This document shows, piece by piece, positions 1 through 9,634 of a stretch of 64,000 nt of DNA. The notes below the pieces were generated by a model. The model was not told the origin of the DNA. It ran no database searches and worked only from the letters and a program-made list of their open reading frames with translations. Positions within the stretch are counted from its first letter, which is position 1, and each line of letters begins with the position of its first letter. The position numbers and the translations under genes are program-made. The stretch comes from Gordonia asplenii (lineage in GTDB: Bacteria > Actinomycetota > Actinomycetes > Mycobacteriales > Mycobacteriaceae): positions 120,908 through 184,907 of the forward strand of contig NZ_JABBNB010000010.1 of NCBI RefSeq assembly GCF_012933505.1. The letters are read 5' to 3'.

Positions 1-3
1 CCG

Positions 4-246
4 ATGAGCATCTTCGGATACTTGTCCATCCTGGCCGGTTTCGCCAGCGCAGCCCTCTGGCTCATCAACCTCGCAAGCGGCAACACCGCGATAGCGATCA
101 TCTTCGGCGTCATCGCGGCCTGCGCCTTCGTGTCGGCGATCGTCATCATGACGACGCTGACCCGACGGGTGCATCACAGTCCGCTCGTCCCCGACAACAC
201 CGACGTCGAGGCGTCGCGGTACCTGCACGAGTACCGCGGCGTCTGA
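4..246 (+). CDS. small two-helix membrane protein, unknown function
   Basis: An 80-residue protein with two hydrophobic segments (about residues 5-24 and 28-50) and a short hydrophilic tail, so it is probably an inner-membrane protein with a cytoplasmic C-terminus. I do not recognise a family. The ATG lies three bases from the window edge, so the true start could be further upstream. It converges on the UPF0182 gene with only three bases between the stop codons. Codon use is GC-rich like its neighbours, which supports a real gene. Confidence 0.6.
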   Translation: MSIFGYLSILAGFASAALWLINLASGNTAIAIIFGVIAACAFVSAIVIMTTLTRRVHHSPLVPDNTDVEASRYLHEYRGV

Positions 247-249
247 CCC

Positions 250-3228
250 CTATTTGGTGCCCAGCGCCTCATAGGCCGCGACGGCCTTGTCGAGGTCCGC
301 CAGCGCGTCGCCGTAGGCCTTGAAGTCGCCCTTCGTCTGGGCCGCCTTCAGGGCCTCCAGCGCCGTCCCGATCGCCTTGACCGCGGCGTCGCGGGCACCG
401 TCGCTGCCCTGCGGGTTCTGCGGAGTAGGCGTCGGGGTGGGTGTGGTGGTGTCCGGCGTCTGCCCCTCGACGGGGTTGGCGCTGCCCGGTTTGGTGACCT
501 CGGTCGGGTTGATGCCCACCTGCCGCAATGCTTCGGCGACCGTCGCGGCATAGCCGACTTGACCGCTCCCGTCAGGCCCGACGTAGTACACGAGAATCCG
601 GTACAGCTTCGGAACCGCGGCAGAATCACTGCGCGACTGCGTGTACATCGGCTGCACGTAGAGCAGGCCGTTGCCGCCGACCGGCAACGTGAGGAGATTG
701 CCGTAGCTGACCTTGGTGGTGTCTTCCACCTGCTTACGATCCGACGCCACCTGGCCCGACGACTTCAGGTTCTCCTGGGCTTGCTGTGGCCCGACGGTCT
801 GCTTATTCGTCGGCAGCACCTTCACGGTGATCTGGCCGTATGTCTTCGGATCCGACGACGCCGTCATGTACGCGGCGAGGAACGGCTTCTGCAGCACCGT
901 CATCACGGTCGTCAACTGGAACGACGCGTCCGTGCCGTTCGGTGCCGCGGCGGTGAAGAAGTAGGGCGGCTGGCTCAGTCCGGCGGAGTTGTTGTCCTTC
1001 GTCGGATCGGCCGGCAGCGACCAGATGTCGTTGCCGCGGAAGAAGGTGTCGGGGTCGCTCACGTGGTAGCGCGCGAGCAACGCCCGCTGCATCTTGAACA
1101 GATCCTCCGGGTAGCGGACGTGGTCGGCGAGGCCCTTCACCTTGTCGAAGTCGGCGCGCGACTTGACCGAACCGGGGAACACCTTCATCCACGTCTTGAG
1201 CACCGGATCGCTGGTGTCGAACTGGTAGAGCTGCACCTCACCGGTGTAGGCGTCGACCGTCGCCTTCACCGAGTTGCGCGCATACGCGACCTGCCGGTTG
1301 ATCTGCGATCGCCCGGTCTGCCCCTGATTCAGATCCTGGGTGTCGGTGGTGACCTCCTGCAGCGAGGTCTTCTGCGCGTACGGGTAGTCGTCGAGCGTGG
1401 TGTAGCCGTCGACGATCCACTTGATCGAGCCGTCGGCCATGACCGCCGGATACGACTTCGAGTCGACAGTCAGCCACGGAGCCACCGCTTTCACGCGGTC
1501 GCGGGGGTCGCGGTTGTAGATGATCTTCGAATTGCTGTTGATCGCGCCGGACAACAGCATGTTGCGTTCCATGTACTTCACCGAATACAGGAATCGGTTG
1601 AACCAATTGCCCAGCGACACTCCGGCCGGACCGTTGTAGGTGTAGAACTCGTTGTCCTCGTCGTACTCCCGGTTGGTACCGTCCTGCGATCCGACGATGG
1701 CGTAGTCGGGGCTCACCTTCGCGATCATCTCGCCGAAGTAGATGCGCGGCTGGGTCACCTTGATCGGTGCGTTCTTCTTGTAGTCCTCGGTCTGGTAGTT
1801 CTCCAGATCGCTGACCTTGAAGATGGGGAATCCACCGCGGTCGCTGCCCGCCTCCGACGACGCCGCGTCGACGGTGTTCGCCGGTGCCGCGATGAACCCG
1901 TTGCCATGGGTGTACACGGTGTGCTTGTTGATCCAGTTCTGCTGGTTCTCATCGAGCCCGTTGGGGTTGAGCTCACGCACCGCGACGATGTAGTCGCGCA
2001 TCTGTCCGTCGACCTGATAACGGTCGACGGCAAGCTGATTGGGGAACCCGTAGAAGTTCTTCAGTCCCTGCCGTTGGTTGAAGACCGGCGAGATGACGTT
2101 GGGATCCAGGATGCGGATGTTGGACAGCGTCGCGCTGTCGGCGTTGACTTTGGCCGGATCGGCGGGCTGCGACGTCCAGTTGCGCTCGTATTTGACGTCG
2201 CCGCCGCCGATCCCGTACGCGTCCCGGGTCGCCGCTATGTTGCGCTCTATGAACGCCCGCTCCTTTTGCGCCGCATTGGGTTTCACCGAGAACTGCTCCA
2301 TCGCGGCTGGCCACAGCACGCCGATCGCCAACGCGCTGAGCAGCATCAGTGCGGTGGCCATCGCGGGAATTCGCAAGTCGCGCAACACGATTCCGCCGAA
2401 GAATGCGGCAGCGCAGATCACCGCGATAGCCATCAGGATCAGCTTCGACGGCAACACGGCGTTGGCGTCGGTGTAGGTCATGCCGGTGAAGATATCGCCG
2501 CGCCGATCACTCGACAGCAGCGAATACCTGTCGAACCAGTACGCAACGGCCTTGAGCAACAAGAAGATTCCTGCCAGCACACCGAGTTGCACGCGCGCCG
2601 CGACCGTCAATGCACTGCCGCTGCGGCCCGAGCCGAGCCTGATTCCACCGAAGATGTAGTGCGTCAACAGGTTTCCGAGGAACGCGACCACCACGATGAC
2701 GAAGAAGAAATTCAGCAGGAACCGGTAGAACGGCAATTCGAAGGCGTAGAACGAGATGTCGAGGTTGAACTGCGGATCGCGCTTGCCGAAACTCTCGCTG
2801 TGCCAGAACATCTGCAGCGTCGCCCACGATCCCTGCGCGACGAGACCGGCCAGCACACCGATGATCACCGCGGGTGCGATGGAGAACCACCGCAGATGCG
2901 TCATCACGGTGGTGCGGTAGCGGGCCAGCGGATCGACTCCGCTCGACGCCGGGACGAACACCGGGCGCGCGCGGTAGGCGGCGGCCAGCGCGCCGAAGAT
3001 GATCAGCCCGACGACGACCGCCGCGACCAGGAACATCGCCACCCGCGTCCACACGATGCGCGCGTAGACCGACGAATATCCGACCTGCGAGAACCACATC
3101 CAATCCGTGGTCACCCCGACGACGCGAGGCCCGACCAGCAGCACCACCAGAATCCCGACACCGATACCGATCGCGATCTTGCTCCGCCGCGACAGCGTCG
3201 GCATACTCGCCGGTCCGCGTACTCCCAC
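250..3228 (-). CDS. UPF0182 family large membrane protein (Rv3193c-like)
   Basis: A 992-residue membrane protein of family UPF0182, function unknown. About seven hydrophobic helices fill the first 330 residues (first helix IAIGIGVGILVVLLVG, then segments around the WFSQVGYSSVYARIVWTR stretch). A long soluble domain follows, and the C-terminus has a Pro/Thr-rich linker (TPTPTPTP) before a short helical end. The frame stays open far upstream, but that part overlaps the next gene. The GTG at 3228 has a good ribosome binding site (AGGAG, 6 nt upstream) and gives the same length I recall for the M. tuberculosis homologue. An ATG at 3204 is the alternative. It is divergent from the PPA1309-family gene, as in relatives. 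Confidence 0.93.
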   Translation of the reverse strand: MGVRGPASMPTLSRRSKIAIGIGVGILVVLLVGPRVVGVTTDWMWFSQVGYSSVYARIVWTRVAMFLVAAVVVGLIIFGALAAAYRARPVFVPASSGVDPLARYRTTVMTHLRWFSIAPAVIIGVLAGLVAQGSWATLQMFWHSESFGKRDPQFNLDISFYAFELPFYRFLLNFFFVIVVVAFLGNLLTHYIFGGIRLGSGRSGSALTVAARVQLGVLAGIFLLLKAVAYWFDRYSLLSSDRRGDIFTGMTYTDANAVLPSKLILMAIAVICAAAFFGGIVLRDLRIPAMATALMLLSALAIGVLWPAAMEQFSVKPNAAQKERAFIERNIAATRDAYGIGGGDVKYERNWTSQPADPAKVNADSATLSNIRILDPNVISPVFNQRQGLKNFYGFPNQLAVDRYQVDGQMRDYIVAVRELNPNGLDENQQNWINKHTVYTHGNGFIAAPANTVDAASSEAGSDRGGFPIFKVSDLENYQTEDYKKNAPIKVTQPRIYFGEMIAKVSPDYAIVGSQDGTNREYDEDNEFYTYNGPAGVSLGNWFNRFLYSVKYMERNMLLSGAINSNSKIIYNRDPRDRVKAVAPWLTVDSKSYPAVMADGSIKWIVDGYTTLDDYPYAQKTSLQEVTTDTQDLNQGQTGRSQINRQVAYARNSVKATVDAYTGEVQLYQFDTSDPVLKTWMKVFPGSVKSRADFDKVKGLADHVRYPEDLFKMQRALLARYHVSDPDTFFRGNDIWSLPADPTKDNNSAGLSQPPYFFTAAAPNGTDASFQLTTVMTVLQKPFLAAYMTASSDPKTYGQITVKVLPTNKQTVGPQQAQENLKSSGQVASDRKQVEDTTKVSYGNLLTLPVGGNGLLYVQPMYTQSRSDSAAVPKLYRILVYYVGPDGSGQVGYAATVAEALRQVGINPTEVTKPGSANPVEGQTPDTTTPTPTPTPQNPQGSDGARDAAVKAIGTALEALKAAQTKGDFKAYGDALADLDKAVAAYEALGTK

Positions 3229-3405
3229 CAAACTCTCCTGTTGCGATCTGGTCCGCGCGGCGGGCACACCAGGGCACCCATGCGAACTCTGTCCGATTTT
3301 CCGTCCAATGTACCGGCCGGTCGACGACCAGGTAGTCGGCGTCGGACCCTCGCCAGCGAGGTTACCCGGTCCGTCGGCGGAGCTCACCGAAGATAGGATT
3401 CGACC

Positions 3406-4026
3406 GTGACTACGCCACCCACCGGCAACCTCTCCCCCGACGCTCTCGGCAGTGCGCTGCGCGACGTCGTCGAATTCGTCGACGCAGCCGGCTGGGACCA
3501 ACCGCCGACGCTGTTCGCACTCGTCCCGACGTCGGTGCTCGCGCAGACTCAACCCGACCTCGTCGACGAGTTCGACACCTCTGAGCTCAGCCCCATCGCC
3601 CAGGAGCCGCTGCCGACCTCGGAGGTGGGCCCCGGTGCCGATCGCGCCGTCCAGGCCGCCGAGCTCGAACACATCCTGGCGACCACGAGCTGGCCCGACG
3701 CCGTCGCCGGTTGCGCTCTCGTGCAGGAGATCATCGTGCTGCCGCCGGAGGCTGAGGCAGACCTCGACGACGCTTTCGAACCGTTGCTGTCCGACCCCGA
3801 CGCGGCCGACGCCGCGGCCCGCTCGACGGCCCTGTCACATCCGGAGTCGCGGGCGGCACGACTCATCGCCGGCGCGCTGCGCGACGGTCGCACGCTGTCG
3901 CTGCTTCAATTGCGCCCCGACGAGGGCGCCGACGACGGTCAGATCGAACTGCTCTCCCACCCCGACCTCGCGCCCAACCTCGTCGAAGCGCTCGCCGCGA
4001 CGTTGGAGAACAGCATCGACGACTAG
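3406..4026 (+). CDS. PPA1309 family protein
   Basis: A soluble, very acidic protein of 206 residues matching the actinobacterial PPA1309 family, which sits next to the UPF0182 gene in many actinomycetes. No catalytic motif is visible and the function is unknown. A recognisable stretch is ATTSWPDAVAGCALVQEIIV near residue 98. The GTG start is supported by a -10-like TAGGAT six bases upstream, which would give a leaderless transcript. No Shine-Dalgarno sequence is present. It diverges from the UPF0182 gene. Confidence 0.85.
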   Translation: MTTPPTGNLSPDALGSALRDVVEFVDAAGWDQPPTLFALVPTSVLAQTQPDLVDEFDTSELSPIAQEPLPTSEVGPGADRAVQAAELEHILATTSWPDAVAGCALVQEIIVLPPEAEADLDDAFEPLLSDPDAADAAARSTALSHPESRAARLIAGALRDGRTLSLLQLRPDEGADDGQIELLSHPDLAPNLVEALAATLENSIDD

Positions 4027-4132
4027 ACGGTTGATTCCGAGGCGATTGACGGCGGGCGTCGAACTCGTCCCCGCCGTCGACGACTCGGGGGCCGCGCCGC
4101 GTCCGAAGAATCGGGAAAATGGCTAGTCGCGC

Positions 4133-5218
4133 TCAGCAGCCCTGCCGGGCGACCTTCCCGGTGAGCACGCCGACGGCGGTGTCGAGCGAGTCGACCTTGA
4201 CCAGCTCCAGACCGTCGGGCGCATCCGACTTCGCCTCGGCGCAGTTGGCCGCCGGGACCAGGAACATCGTCGCGCCGGCTTCGCGGGCAGCGAGGGTCTT
4301 GTGGGTGATACCGCCGATCGGTCCGACGACGCCGGAGTCGGAGATGGTTCCGGTGCCCGCGATGAACCGGCCGCCGGTCAGGCTGCCCGGGCTGAGTCGG
4401 TCGACGACGGCCAGGGTCAGCATCAGCCCGGCCGACGGCCCGCCGATGTCGCCGACGTTGAAGTCGATTTTCAGCTTGGGGTCGGCGTTGAGCACCTGCG
4501 GCGTCACGCCGAGGTAGCCGGTGCCCTTGACCTCGGCCGGCGCGCCGTCGGGCCAGCCGCCGAGGGTCACCACGACGTTCTGCGGTGTGCCGTCCCGGAC
4601 GATGGCCAGGTCCAGCTTGTCACCGGGTTTGTGGGCCCGGACCGCTTTCTGCATCTGCGCTGTGGTGGACACCGGCGTCCCCGACACACTGATCACCTGG
4701 TCGCCGACCTTGAGTCCCTTCGACGCCGGGGCGTCCTTGCCGATCGCGGCGATGGTCAGCTTCGTCGGGCGGTGCAGGTAGCTCAGCGCGGCAGCCTGAG
4801 CAGCGGCCTCCGACCCGCTCATCTGCGCCGCGTTGGCGTCGCGGACCTGCTGATTGGACTGTCCGGGCGGGTATACCTGTTCGCGCGGTTCCAGCGTGTA
4901 GCGGCCCGACGCCCATTTGCTCAGCGCGTCGAACAGGTTGAGTCCGTCGTACACCGACACCGTGGTGAGGTTCAGATGCCCGTCGGTCTTGTCGAGTTGA
5001 GCGCCGGTGATGTCGACGACCTGCCGCTCGCTCGCCACGACTTTGCCGTCCTTGCCCTGCTCGTCGATGGTGACGTCGCCGAGAGTGTTGACCGTCGGGC
5101 CGGGTCCCATCGCGACATAGGGCACCTGGACGTACATTCCGACGACGAACAATGCGACGACGGCCACCACGGTCACGACGATGGCGGCGATACGGCGATA
5201 CGCCGGGGACACGCTCAT
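4133..5218 (-). CDS. PDZ domain Lon-like membrane protease (YlbL type)
   Basis: A 361-residue membrane-anchored serine protease. One transmembrane segment lies at about residues 9-30. A PDZ domain follows (around ASKGLKVGDQVISVSGTPV), then a C-terminal Lon S16-type proteolytic domain. The Ser-Lys dyad is visible: Ser in GGPSAGLMLTLA and Lys in GGITHKTLAAREAG. YlbL-family proteases act on the outer face of the membrane; substrates in this group are not established. The ATG at 5218 lies 7 nt below a TAGGCT -10 element, so it is probably leaderless. A GTG at 5224 is an alternative. It is divergent from the DUF2342 gene, the same arrangement as Rv3194c/Rv3195. Confidence 0.92.
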   Translation of the reverse strand: MSVSPAYRRIAAIVVTVVAVVALFVVGMYVQVPYVAMGPGPTVNTLGDVTIDEQGKDGKVVASERQVVDITGAQLDKTDGHLNLTTVSVYDGLNLFDALSKWASGRYTLEPREQVYPPGQSNQQVRDANAAQMSGSEAAAQAAALSYLHRPTKLTIAAIGKDAPASKGLKVGDQVISVSGTPVSTTAQMQKAVRAHKPGDKLDLAIVRDGTPQNVVVTLGGWPDGAPAEVKGTGYLGVTPQVLNADPKLKIDFNVGDIGGPSAGLMLTLAVVDRLSPGSLTGGRFIAGTGTISDSGVVGPIGGITHKTLAAREAGATMFLVPAANCAEAKSDAPDGLELVKVDSLDTAVGVLTGKVARQGC

Positions 5219-5333
5219 TTCCACGAGCCTAGTGGAGGCACCTGCAAGCGGCTGAGACGGCGCACGCCCGACTCCGCTGACGGCGAACAGCAGAGCGCGT
5301 GAAACAGGCCGAACTGCCGGTACCGTTGACACC

Positions 5334-6728
5334 ATGAACGACTTGCCCTTCGGATTCTCGTCCTCCGACAAAGACGACGACCGCGACGACGCCAACAAGG
5401 GCAACGGCGGCGCCGACCCCAACAACCCGTTCGGGTTCGCCATGGGCGGTGAGGGTTTCGATCCCGCCGCACTCGGCCAGATGTTCTCCCAGCTCGGCAA
5501 CATGATCAGCGGCATGGGCGCCAGTTTCGCGTCCGGCAAGGGCGGCGGCCCGGTCAACTACGACGTCGCAGCCAACCTCGCCCGGCAGCAGATCGGATCG
5601 TTCACCCCGGTGCTGGACAAGGAGAACCAGGCCGTCGCCGACGCCGTGCGGCTCGCCGAGGTGTGGCTCGACGACACCACGACTCTCCCGTCGGGTGTCA
5701 CCCGCGCGGTCGCCTGGACTCCGGTGCAGTGGCTCGAAGAGTCGATGCCCACCTGGAAGGGGCTCTGCGACCCGATCGCCACCGGGCTGTCACAGACGAT
5801 GGAGTCCGGGATGCCCGCCGAGGCCGCCCAGTTCGCCGGGCCGATGATGGGCATGCTCACCCAGATGAGCGGCATGATGTTCGGCACTCAACTCGGACAG
5901 GGCCTGGGCCAGCTCGCCAAAGAAGTGCTGACGTCGACCGACATCGGCCTCCCGCTCGCCCCGGAAGGCACCGCCGCACTGCTCCCCGAGGCGATCGCGA
6001 CCTTCGCCGACGGTCTCGAACAGCCCGCCCAGGAGATCATCGTCTTCCTCGCCGCGCGCGAGGCCGCTCACCTGCGTCTGTTCACCCATGTCGGGTGGCT
6101 GCGACAGCGTCTGCTGTCGACGATCGAGCAGTATGCGCGGGGCATCACCATCGACTTCAGCGGCATCTCCGACCTCGCCAGCGGCGTCGACCCCACCGAA
6201 TTGCTGTCCGACCCGAGCAAGCTCGAGGAGCTCGTCGGGGCGTCGACGGCGTTCACCCCGCAGACCACGCCCGAGCAGCAGGCTGCGCTCACCCGCTTGG
6301 AGACACTGCTCGCGTTGATCGAGGGCTGGGTGGAACACGTTGTGTCGCAAGCACTTTCCGATCGCATCCCCAGCGTCGGCGCACTGACCGAGACAATGCG
6401 CCGACGCCGCGCGTCGGGCGGCCCGGCCGAGCAGACGTTCGCCACCCTGATCGGCCTGGAACTGCGTCCCCGCAAGGTGCGCGAAGCGTCGGCGCTGTGG
6501 AGCCGTCTGCTCGACGCCTCCGACGTCGCCACCCGCGACAAGGTGTGGGAACACCCGGACCTGCTTCCCGACGCCGACGACCTCGACAGCCCCGCCGGTT
6601 TCATCGATCGCATGATCGGCGGCGACACCAGCGACTTCGACGACCCGATGGCAGCGCTGGAGAAGACCATCGCCGACGAAGCGCGCGCCCGTGAAGAAGG
6701 CAAACCCGACGACGACCCGGCGTCGTAG
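5334..6728 (+). CDS. DUF2342 zincin-like protein (Rv3195-like)
   Basis: A 464-residue soluble protein of the family often named zinc-dependent metalloprotease or F420-biosynthesis-associated protein. The N-terminus is Asp/Asn/Gly-rich and disordered (about 60 residues, with a Met/Gly-rich QMFSQLGNMISGMGASF). The core family signature is AAREAAHLRLFTHVGWLRQRL near residues 240-260. No textbook HExxH is visible; the closest is EAAH followed later by THV, so catalytic activity is uncertain. The start is supported by a TACCGT -10 element 7 nt upstream (leaderless). The 3' end is followed by the ThiF-like gene on the same strand. Confidence 0.88.
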   Translation: MNDLPFGFSSSDKDDDRDDANKGNGGADPNNPFGFAMGGEGFDPAALGQMFSQLGNMISGMGASFASGKGGGPVNYDVAANLARQQIGSFTPVLDKENQAVADAVRLAEVWLDDTTTLPSGVTRAVAWTPVQWLEESMPTWKGLCDPIATGLSQTMESGMPAEAAQFAGPMMGMLTQMSGMMFGTQLGQGLGQLAKEVLTSTDIGLPLAPEGTAALLPEAIATFADGLEQPAQEIIVFLAAREAAHLRLFTHVGWLRQRLLSTIEQYARGITIDFSGISDLASGVDPTELLSDPSKLEELVGASTAFTPQTTPEQQAALTRLETLLALIEGWVEHVVSQALSDRIPSVGALTETMRRRRASGGPAEQTFATLIGLELRPRKVREASALWSRLLDASDVATRDKVWEHPDLLPDADDLDSPAGFIDRMIGGDTSDFDDPMAALEKTIADEARAREEGKPDDDPAS

Positions 6729-6832
6729 AAGTTTCCGTCAGCCGGTTATCCGCAGGTAGAAGCGCTTGTGGGCCTGTGGATAACCGGCTGATCGCCGCCT
6801 GATCGCACGCGCGGCGCTGGCACCATCGGACC

Positions 6833-7699
6833 ATGACCACCGCAGCAGCGCAGCCGCCCGTCGTGCGTCCGGGTGCGACGATCCTCGTTCGACGCCCCGA
6901 CCGCATCCAACTCGGATGTGACCCGGAGCATGCGACGATCCTCGACCTGACTCCGCCCGCGACCGCCGAGTCGATGGTCGCCGTGTTGCGCTTTCTGTCG
7001 GTCCCGCGGACGCACCCCGAGGTGAGCCGGTACCTGCGATCGATCGGGCTGTCGCGCAACGACTTCGAGGTCCTCGTCGAGCAACTCGAAGCTTGTGACG
7101 CGTTGTTGCCCACGAGCGGCGCCCGGCGCATCAGCGAGCTTCGGGTACGCGTCCACGGACGAGGTCCCATCGCCGACAGGCTCACCGACTCGCTCAGCGA
7201 TTCCGGGCTGCGCATCATGAATTCGGTTCGGGCACCACGCATGCCGTGGACCGACACGCAGGTCGCCATCCTCACCGACTACCACGCACACGACCCCATG
7301 GTCATCAAACTGCTTATGCGCCAACGTATTCCACATCTGGCGGTGCGGCTGCGCGACGGCGTCGGCATCGTCGGGCCGCTTGTTCTGCCCGGTCTCTCGA
7401 GTTGTCTGCGCTGCGCCGACCACTACCGCGCGACACTCGATCCGCAGTGGCCGACCGTCGCTGCCCAACTGCTCGGCAAGCCCGGCTATGCGAGCGGTGC
7501 GACCATTCGGGCCACCGTCGCACTGGCTCACGAACAGATCGAGCAGATCGCCAACAGACTCTCCACTTCGGGCGAACCCGACGTCGCCGCTCCACCCGAC
7601 CTCGTCGACCACACGCTGGAGTTTCACGTCAACCCGGTACGGTTGCGGCGCAAGCACTGGCCGGCGCATCCCTCGTGTGGATGCTCCCCGGCCGGTTAG
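6833..7699 (+). CDS. ThiF/cyclodehydratase-like protein (Rv3196-like)
   Basis: A 288-residue protein corresponding in position to Rv3196. It resembles the N-terminal part of bacteriocin-type cyclodehydratase/ThiF-fold proteins. It has a CLRCADHYR motif (CxxC-like) near residue 190 and a Cys-containing tail (HPSCGCSP). There is no clear ATP-binding GxGxxG motif and no precursor peptide gene nearby, so RiPP maturation is not supported here. A CACCAT element six bases before the ATG suggests a leaderless start. The gene precedes the ABC1 kinase by 47 bp on the same strand. Confidence 0.8.
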   Translation: MTTAAAQPPVVRPGATILVRRPDRIQLGCDPEHATILDLTPPATAESMVAVLRFLSVPRTHPEVSRYLRSIGLSRNDFEVLVEQLEACDALLPTSGARRISELRVRVHGRGPIADRLTDSLSDSGLRIMNSVRAPRMPWTDTQVAILTDYHAHDPMVIKLLMRQRIPHLAVRLRDGVGIVGPLVLPGLSSCLRCADHYRATLDPQWPTVAAQLLGKPGYASGATIRATVALAHEQIEQIANRLSTSGEPDVAAPPDLVDHTLEFHVNPVRLRRKHWPAHPSCGCSPAG

Positions 7700-7746
7700 C
7701 CGCGCCGGAGACCGTCGACGTCGGTGCGTGCCACTAAACTCGACTC

Positions 7747-9072
7747 ATGAGCGAAATCACGCGGGGGCAGGGTCGGCGCAATGCGAAACTTGCCTCGCTC
7801 CCCATCGGCATGGCTGGACGGGCGGCAGCAGGTCTCGGCAAGCGCATGGCCGGCAAGAGCAAAGACGAAGTCAATCAGGAAATGATGGAGAAGGCAGCTG
7901 AGCAGCTGTTCTCCGTTCTCGGGGAGCTCAAGGGCGGCGCGATGAAGGTCGGCCAGGCGATGTCGATCATGGAGGCCGCCATCCCCGACGAGTTCGGCGA
8001 GCCGTTTCGGGAGGCGCTGACCAAGCTGCAGGCAGAGGCTCCCCCGCTGCCCGCGGCGAAGGTGCACGCCGTCCTCGACCAGCAGCTCGGTACCAAGTGG
8101 CGCGAGCGATTCCAGTCCTTCAACGACGTGCCCGCGGCGGCGGCCAGCATCGGTCAAGTCCACAAGGGCGTGTGGTCCGACGGTCGGCAGGTCGCGGTGA
8201 AGGTGCAGTATCCCGGTGCCGATCACGCGCTGCGCGCCGACCTCAAGACGCTGTCGCGGATGGCCGGGCTCATCCAGAAGCTCTCGCCGGGCACCGATGT
8301 CAAGGCGATGATCGATGAACTGATCGACCGCACCGAGGATGAACTCGACTACCTCGCCGAGGCCGCCAACCAGCGCGCATTCGCCAAGGCCTACGACGGC
8401 GACCCCGATTTCATCATCCCCAAGGTCGTCGCCAGCGCACCGAAAGTCGTTGTCTCCGAATGGCTCGACGGCACACCGCTGTCGAAGATCGTCACCACCG
8501 GCACACAGGAGCAGCGCAACGACGCCGCGCTCAAGATGGCGACCTTCGAGTTCAGCTCACCCGTGCGCGTCGGTCTACTGCACGGCGATCCGCATCCGGG
8601 CAACTTCTTCATCGCCGATGACGGGCGGTTCGGCGTCCTCGACTTCGGGGCCGTTGGTCACTACGAGGGGGGCCTGCCACCGGCCACCGGTCCGATTCTG
8701 GCGCTCGCCCGTGACAAGCGTTACGACGAGCTGCGTGAACTGCTCGTTCAGACGAACTTCATTCAGCGCTCGCACGCCGACAAGGTGACGCCCGAGGATC
8801 TCGAGGCGTATCTGCGGCCGTACGTCGATCCGCTGTACAGCGAATCGTTCCACTTCACCCGCAAGTGGCTGCAGCGCGCGGCGGGCAAGTCGGTCGACGT
8901 TCGCGGCGACGTGTACAAGACGTCGCGCAATCTGAACGTTCCGACGAACTATGTGATGGTGTTCCGCGTCCTGATGGGGTGCGTCGGCATCGCGGCGCAG
9001 CTGGAGGCGTATGCACCGTATCGCGCCATCCTCGAAGAGTGGGTGCCGGGCGTGCGTACCGACGAGGCGTAA
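7747..9072 (+). CDS. ABC1/UbiB family atypical kinase (Rv3197-like)
   Basis: A 441-residue ABC1/AarF/UbiB kinase-like protein. It carries the family KxGQ motif (GAMKVGQAMSI, about residue 70), an Ala-rich loop (AAAASIGQVHKG), the nucleotide-binding lysine in VAVKVQYPG, the catalytic loop LLHGDPHPGNFF and the metal-binding LDFGAVG. UbiB proteins support quinone metabolism. In mycobacteria the Rv3197 orthologue has been linked to macrolide resistance beside whiB7, and the same adjacency is seen here. The start lies 6 nt after a TAAACT -10 element (leaderless). Confidence 0.93.
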   Translation: MSEITRGQGRRNAKLASLPIGMAGRAAAGLGKRMAGKSKDEVNQEMMEKAAEQLFSVLGELKGGAMKVGQAMSIMEAAIPDEFGEPFREALTKLQAEAPPLPAAKVHAVLDQQLGTKWRERFQSFNDVPAAAASIGQVHKGVWSDGRQVAVKVQYPGADHALRADLKTLSRMAGLIQKLSPGTDVKAMIDELIDRTEDELDYLAEAANQRAFAKAYDGDPDFIIPKVVASAPKVVVSEWLDGTPLSKIVTTGTQEQRNDAALKMATFEFSSPVRVGLLHGDPHPGNFFIADDGRFGVLDFGAVGHYEGGLPPATGPILALARDKRYDELRELLVQTNFIQRSHADKVTPEDLEAYLRPYVDPLYSESFHFTRKWLQRAAGKSVDVRGDVYKTSRNLNVPTNYVMVFRVLMGCVGIAAQLEAYAPYRAILEEWVPGVRTDEA

Positions 9073-9195
9073 TCGCGACCACAGACACGAAACTGCCCGT
9101 CGTCGGGCATCTCTCGATGTCCGGCGACGGGCAGTTCGCTGTCCCCCGGTTTCCCTTCCGACCCCCTGATCTCACTCCCCCGGCATCGGGCGAGC

Positions 9196-9486
9196 TCACG
9201 CCACGATCTTGCGCGGGCGTCCACGCGGGCGCTTGCGGGCGATCACGACGCCTCGTTCGAGGATCTCGCCGCCCCAGACACCCCACGGTTCGGCGCGGTC
9301 GAGCGCGGCGGCCAGACACTGCGCACGCAGCGGGCAGGTCGCGCAGAGAGCCTTGGCCTGCTCGAGGTCGCGCGGGTTCTCCGCGAACCACAGGTCCGGG
9401 TCTTCGACCTGGCAGGGAACGTCGAGACGTCCGGCGAGAGTGCTGGTTTCGGTCGGGTCCATACAGGATTCGAGAACGCAAGTCAT
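9196..9486 (-). CDS. whiB7: WhiB7 redox-sensing transcriptional activator
   Basis: A 96-residue Wbl protein that binds [4Fe-4S] and SigA to activate intrinsic antibiotic resistance genes. The four cluster cysteines are visible: Cys in RLDVPCQVEDPDLWF, ALCATC and RAQC. They are followed by the G[VI]WGG turn (EPWGVWGG) and the C-terminal AT-hook RGRPRK that defines WhiB7. The ATG at 9486 is preceded by GGAG six bases upstream; the in-frame ATG at 9498 has a poorer site. The gene is separated from its promoter by a leader of about 465 nt with a uORF and an intrinsic terminator, so expression is likely attenuated and induced by ribosome stalling. Confidence 0.96.
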   Translation of the reverse strand: MTCVLESCMDPTETSTLAGRLDVPCQVEDPDLWFAENPRDLEQAKALCATCPLRAQCLAAALDRAEPWGVWGGEILERGVVIARKRPRGRPRKIVA

Positions 9487-9561
9487 GAATTTCTCCATCG
9501 TCTTCGGTGAACGGTTTTCGTTTCTCGACCCGAGACTGTTGAGTTGGCTTGCGGTGCTGCC

Positions 9562-9608
9562 AAACAAAAAGGTCACGGGTCTCGCTTCCGCGATTCGCCC
9601 GTGACCTT
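9562..9608 (-). terminator. intrinsic terminator/attenuator in the whiB7 leader
   Basis: On the minus strand an 11-bp perfect stem (AAGGTCACGGG paired with CCCGTGACCTT, arms at 9598-9608 and 9569-9579) is followed at once by TTTTTGTTTGG. It lies between the leader ORF and the whiB7 start. This is the expected place for the Rho-independent attenuator described for whiB7 leaders in mycobacteria. A weaker inner stem (TCGCggaaGCGA) sits in the loop. Confidence 0.85.
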
Positions 9609-9634
9609 GAGGTCTGCTTGCCAGCTGAGGGTGT

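Noticed and set aside
559..3396. Very long open frame antisense to the UPF0182 gene
   Set aside because: It mirrors the codon bias of the true gene, has an Arg/His-rich meaningless product and no domain; a high-GC shadow.
6833..7699. RiPP cyclodehydratase cluster
   Set aside because: The ThiF-like protein is a syntenic core gene and no precursor peptide or YcaO gene is beside it.
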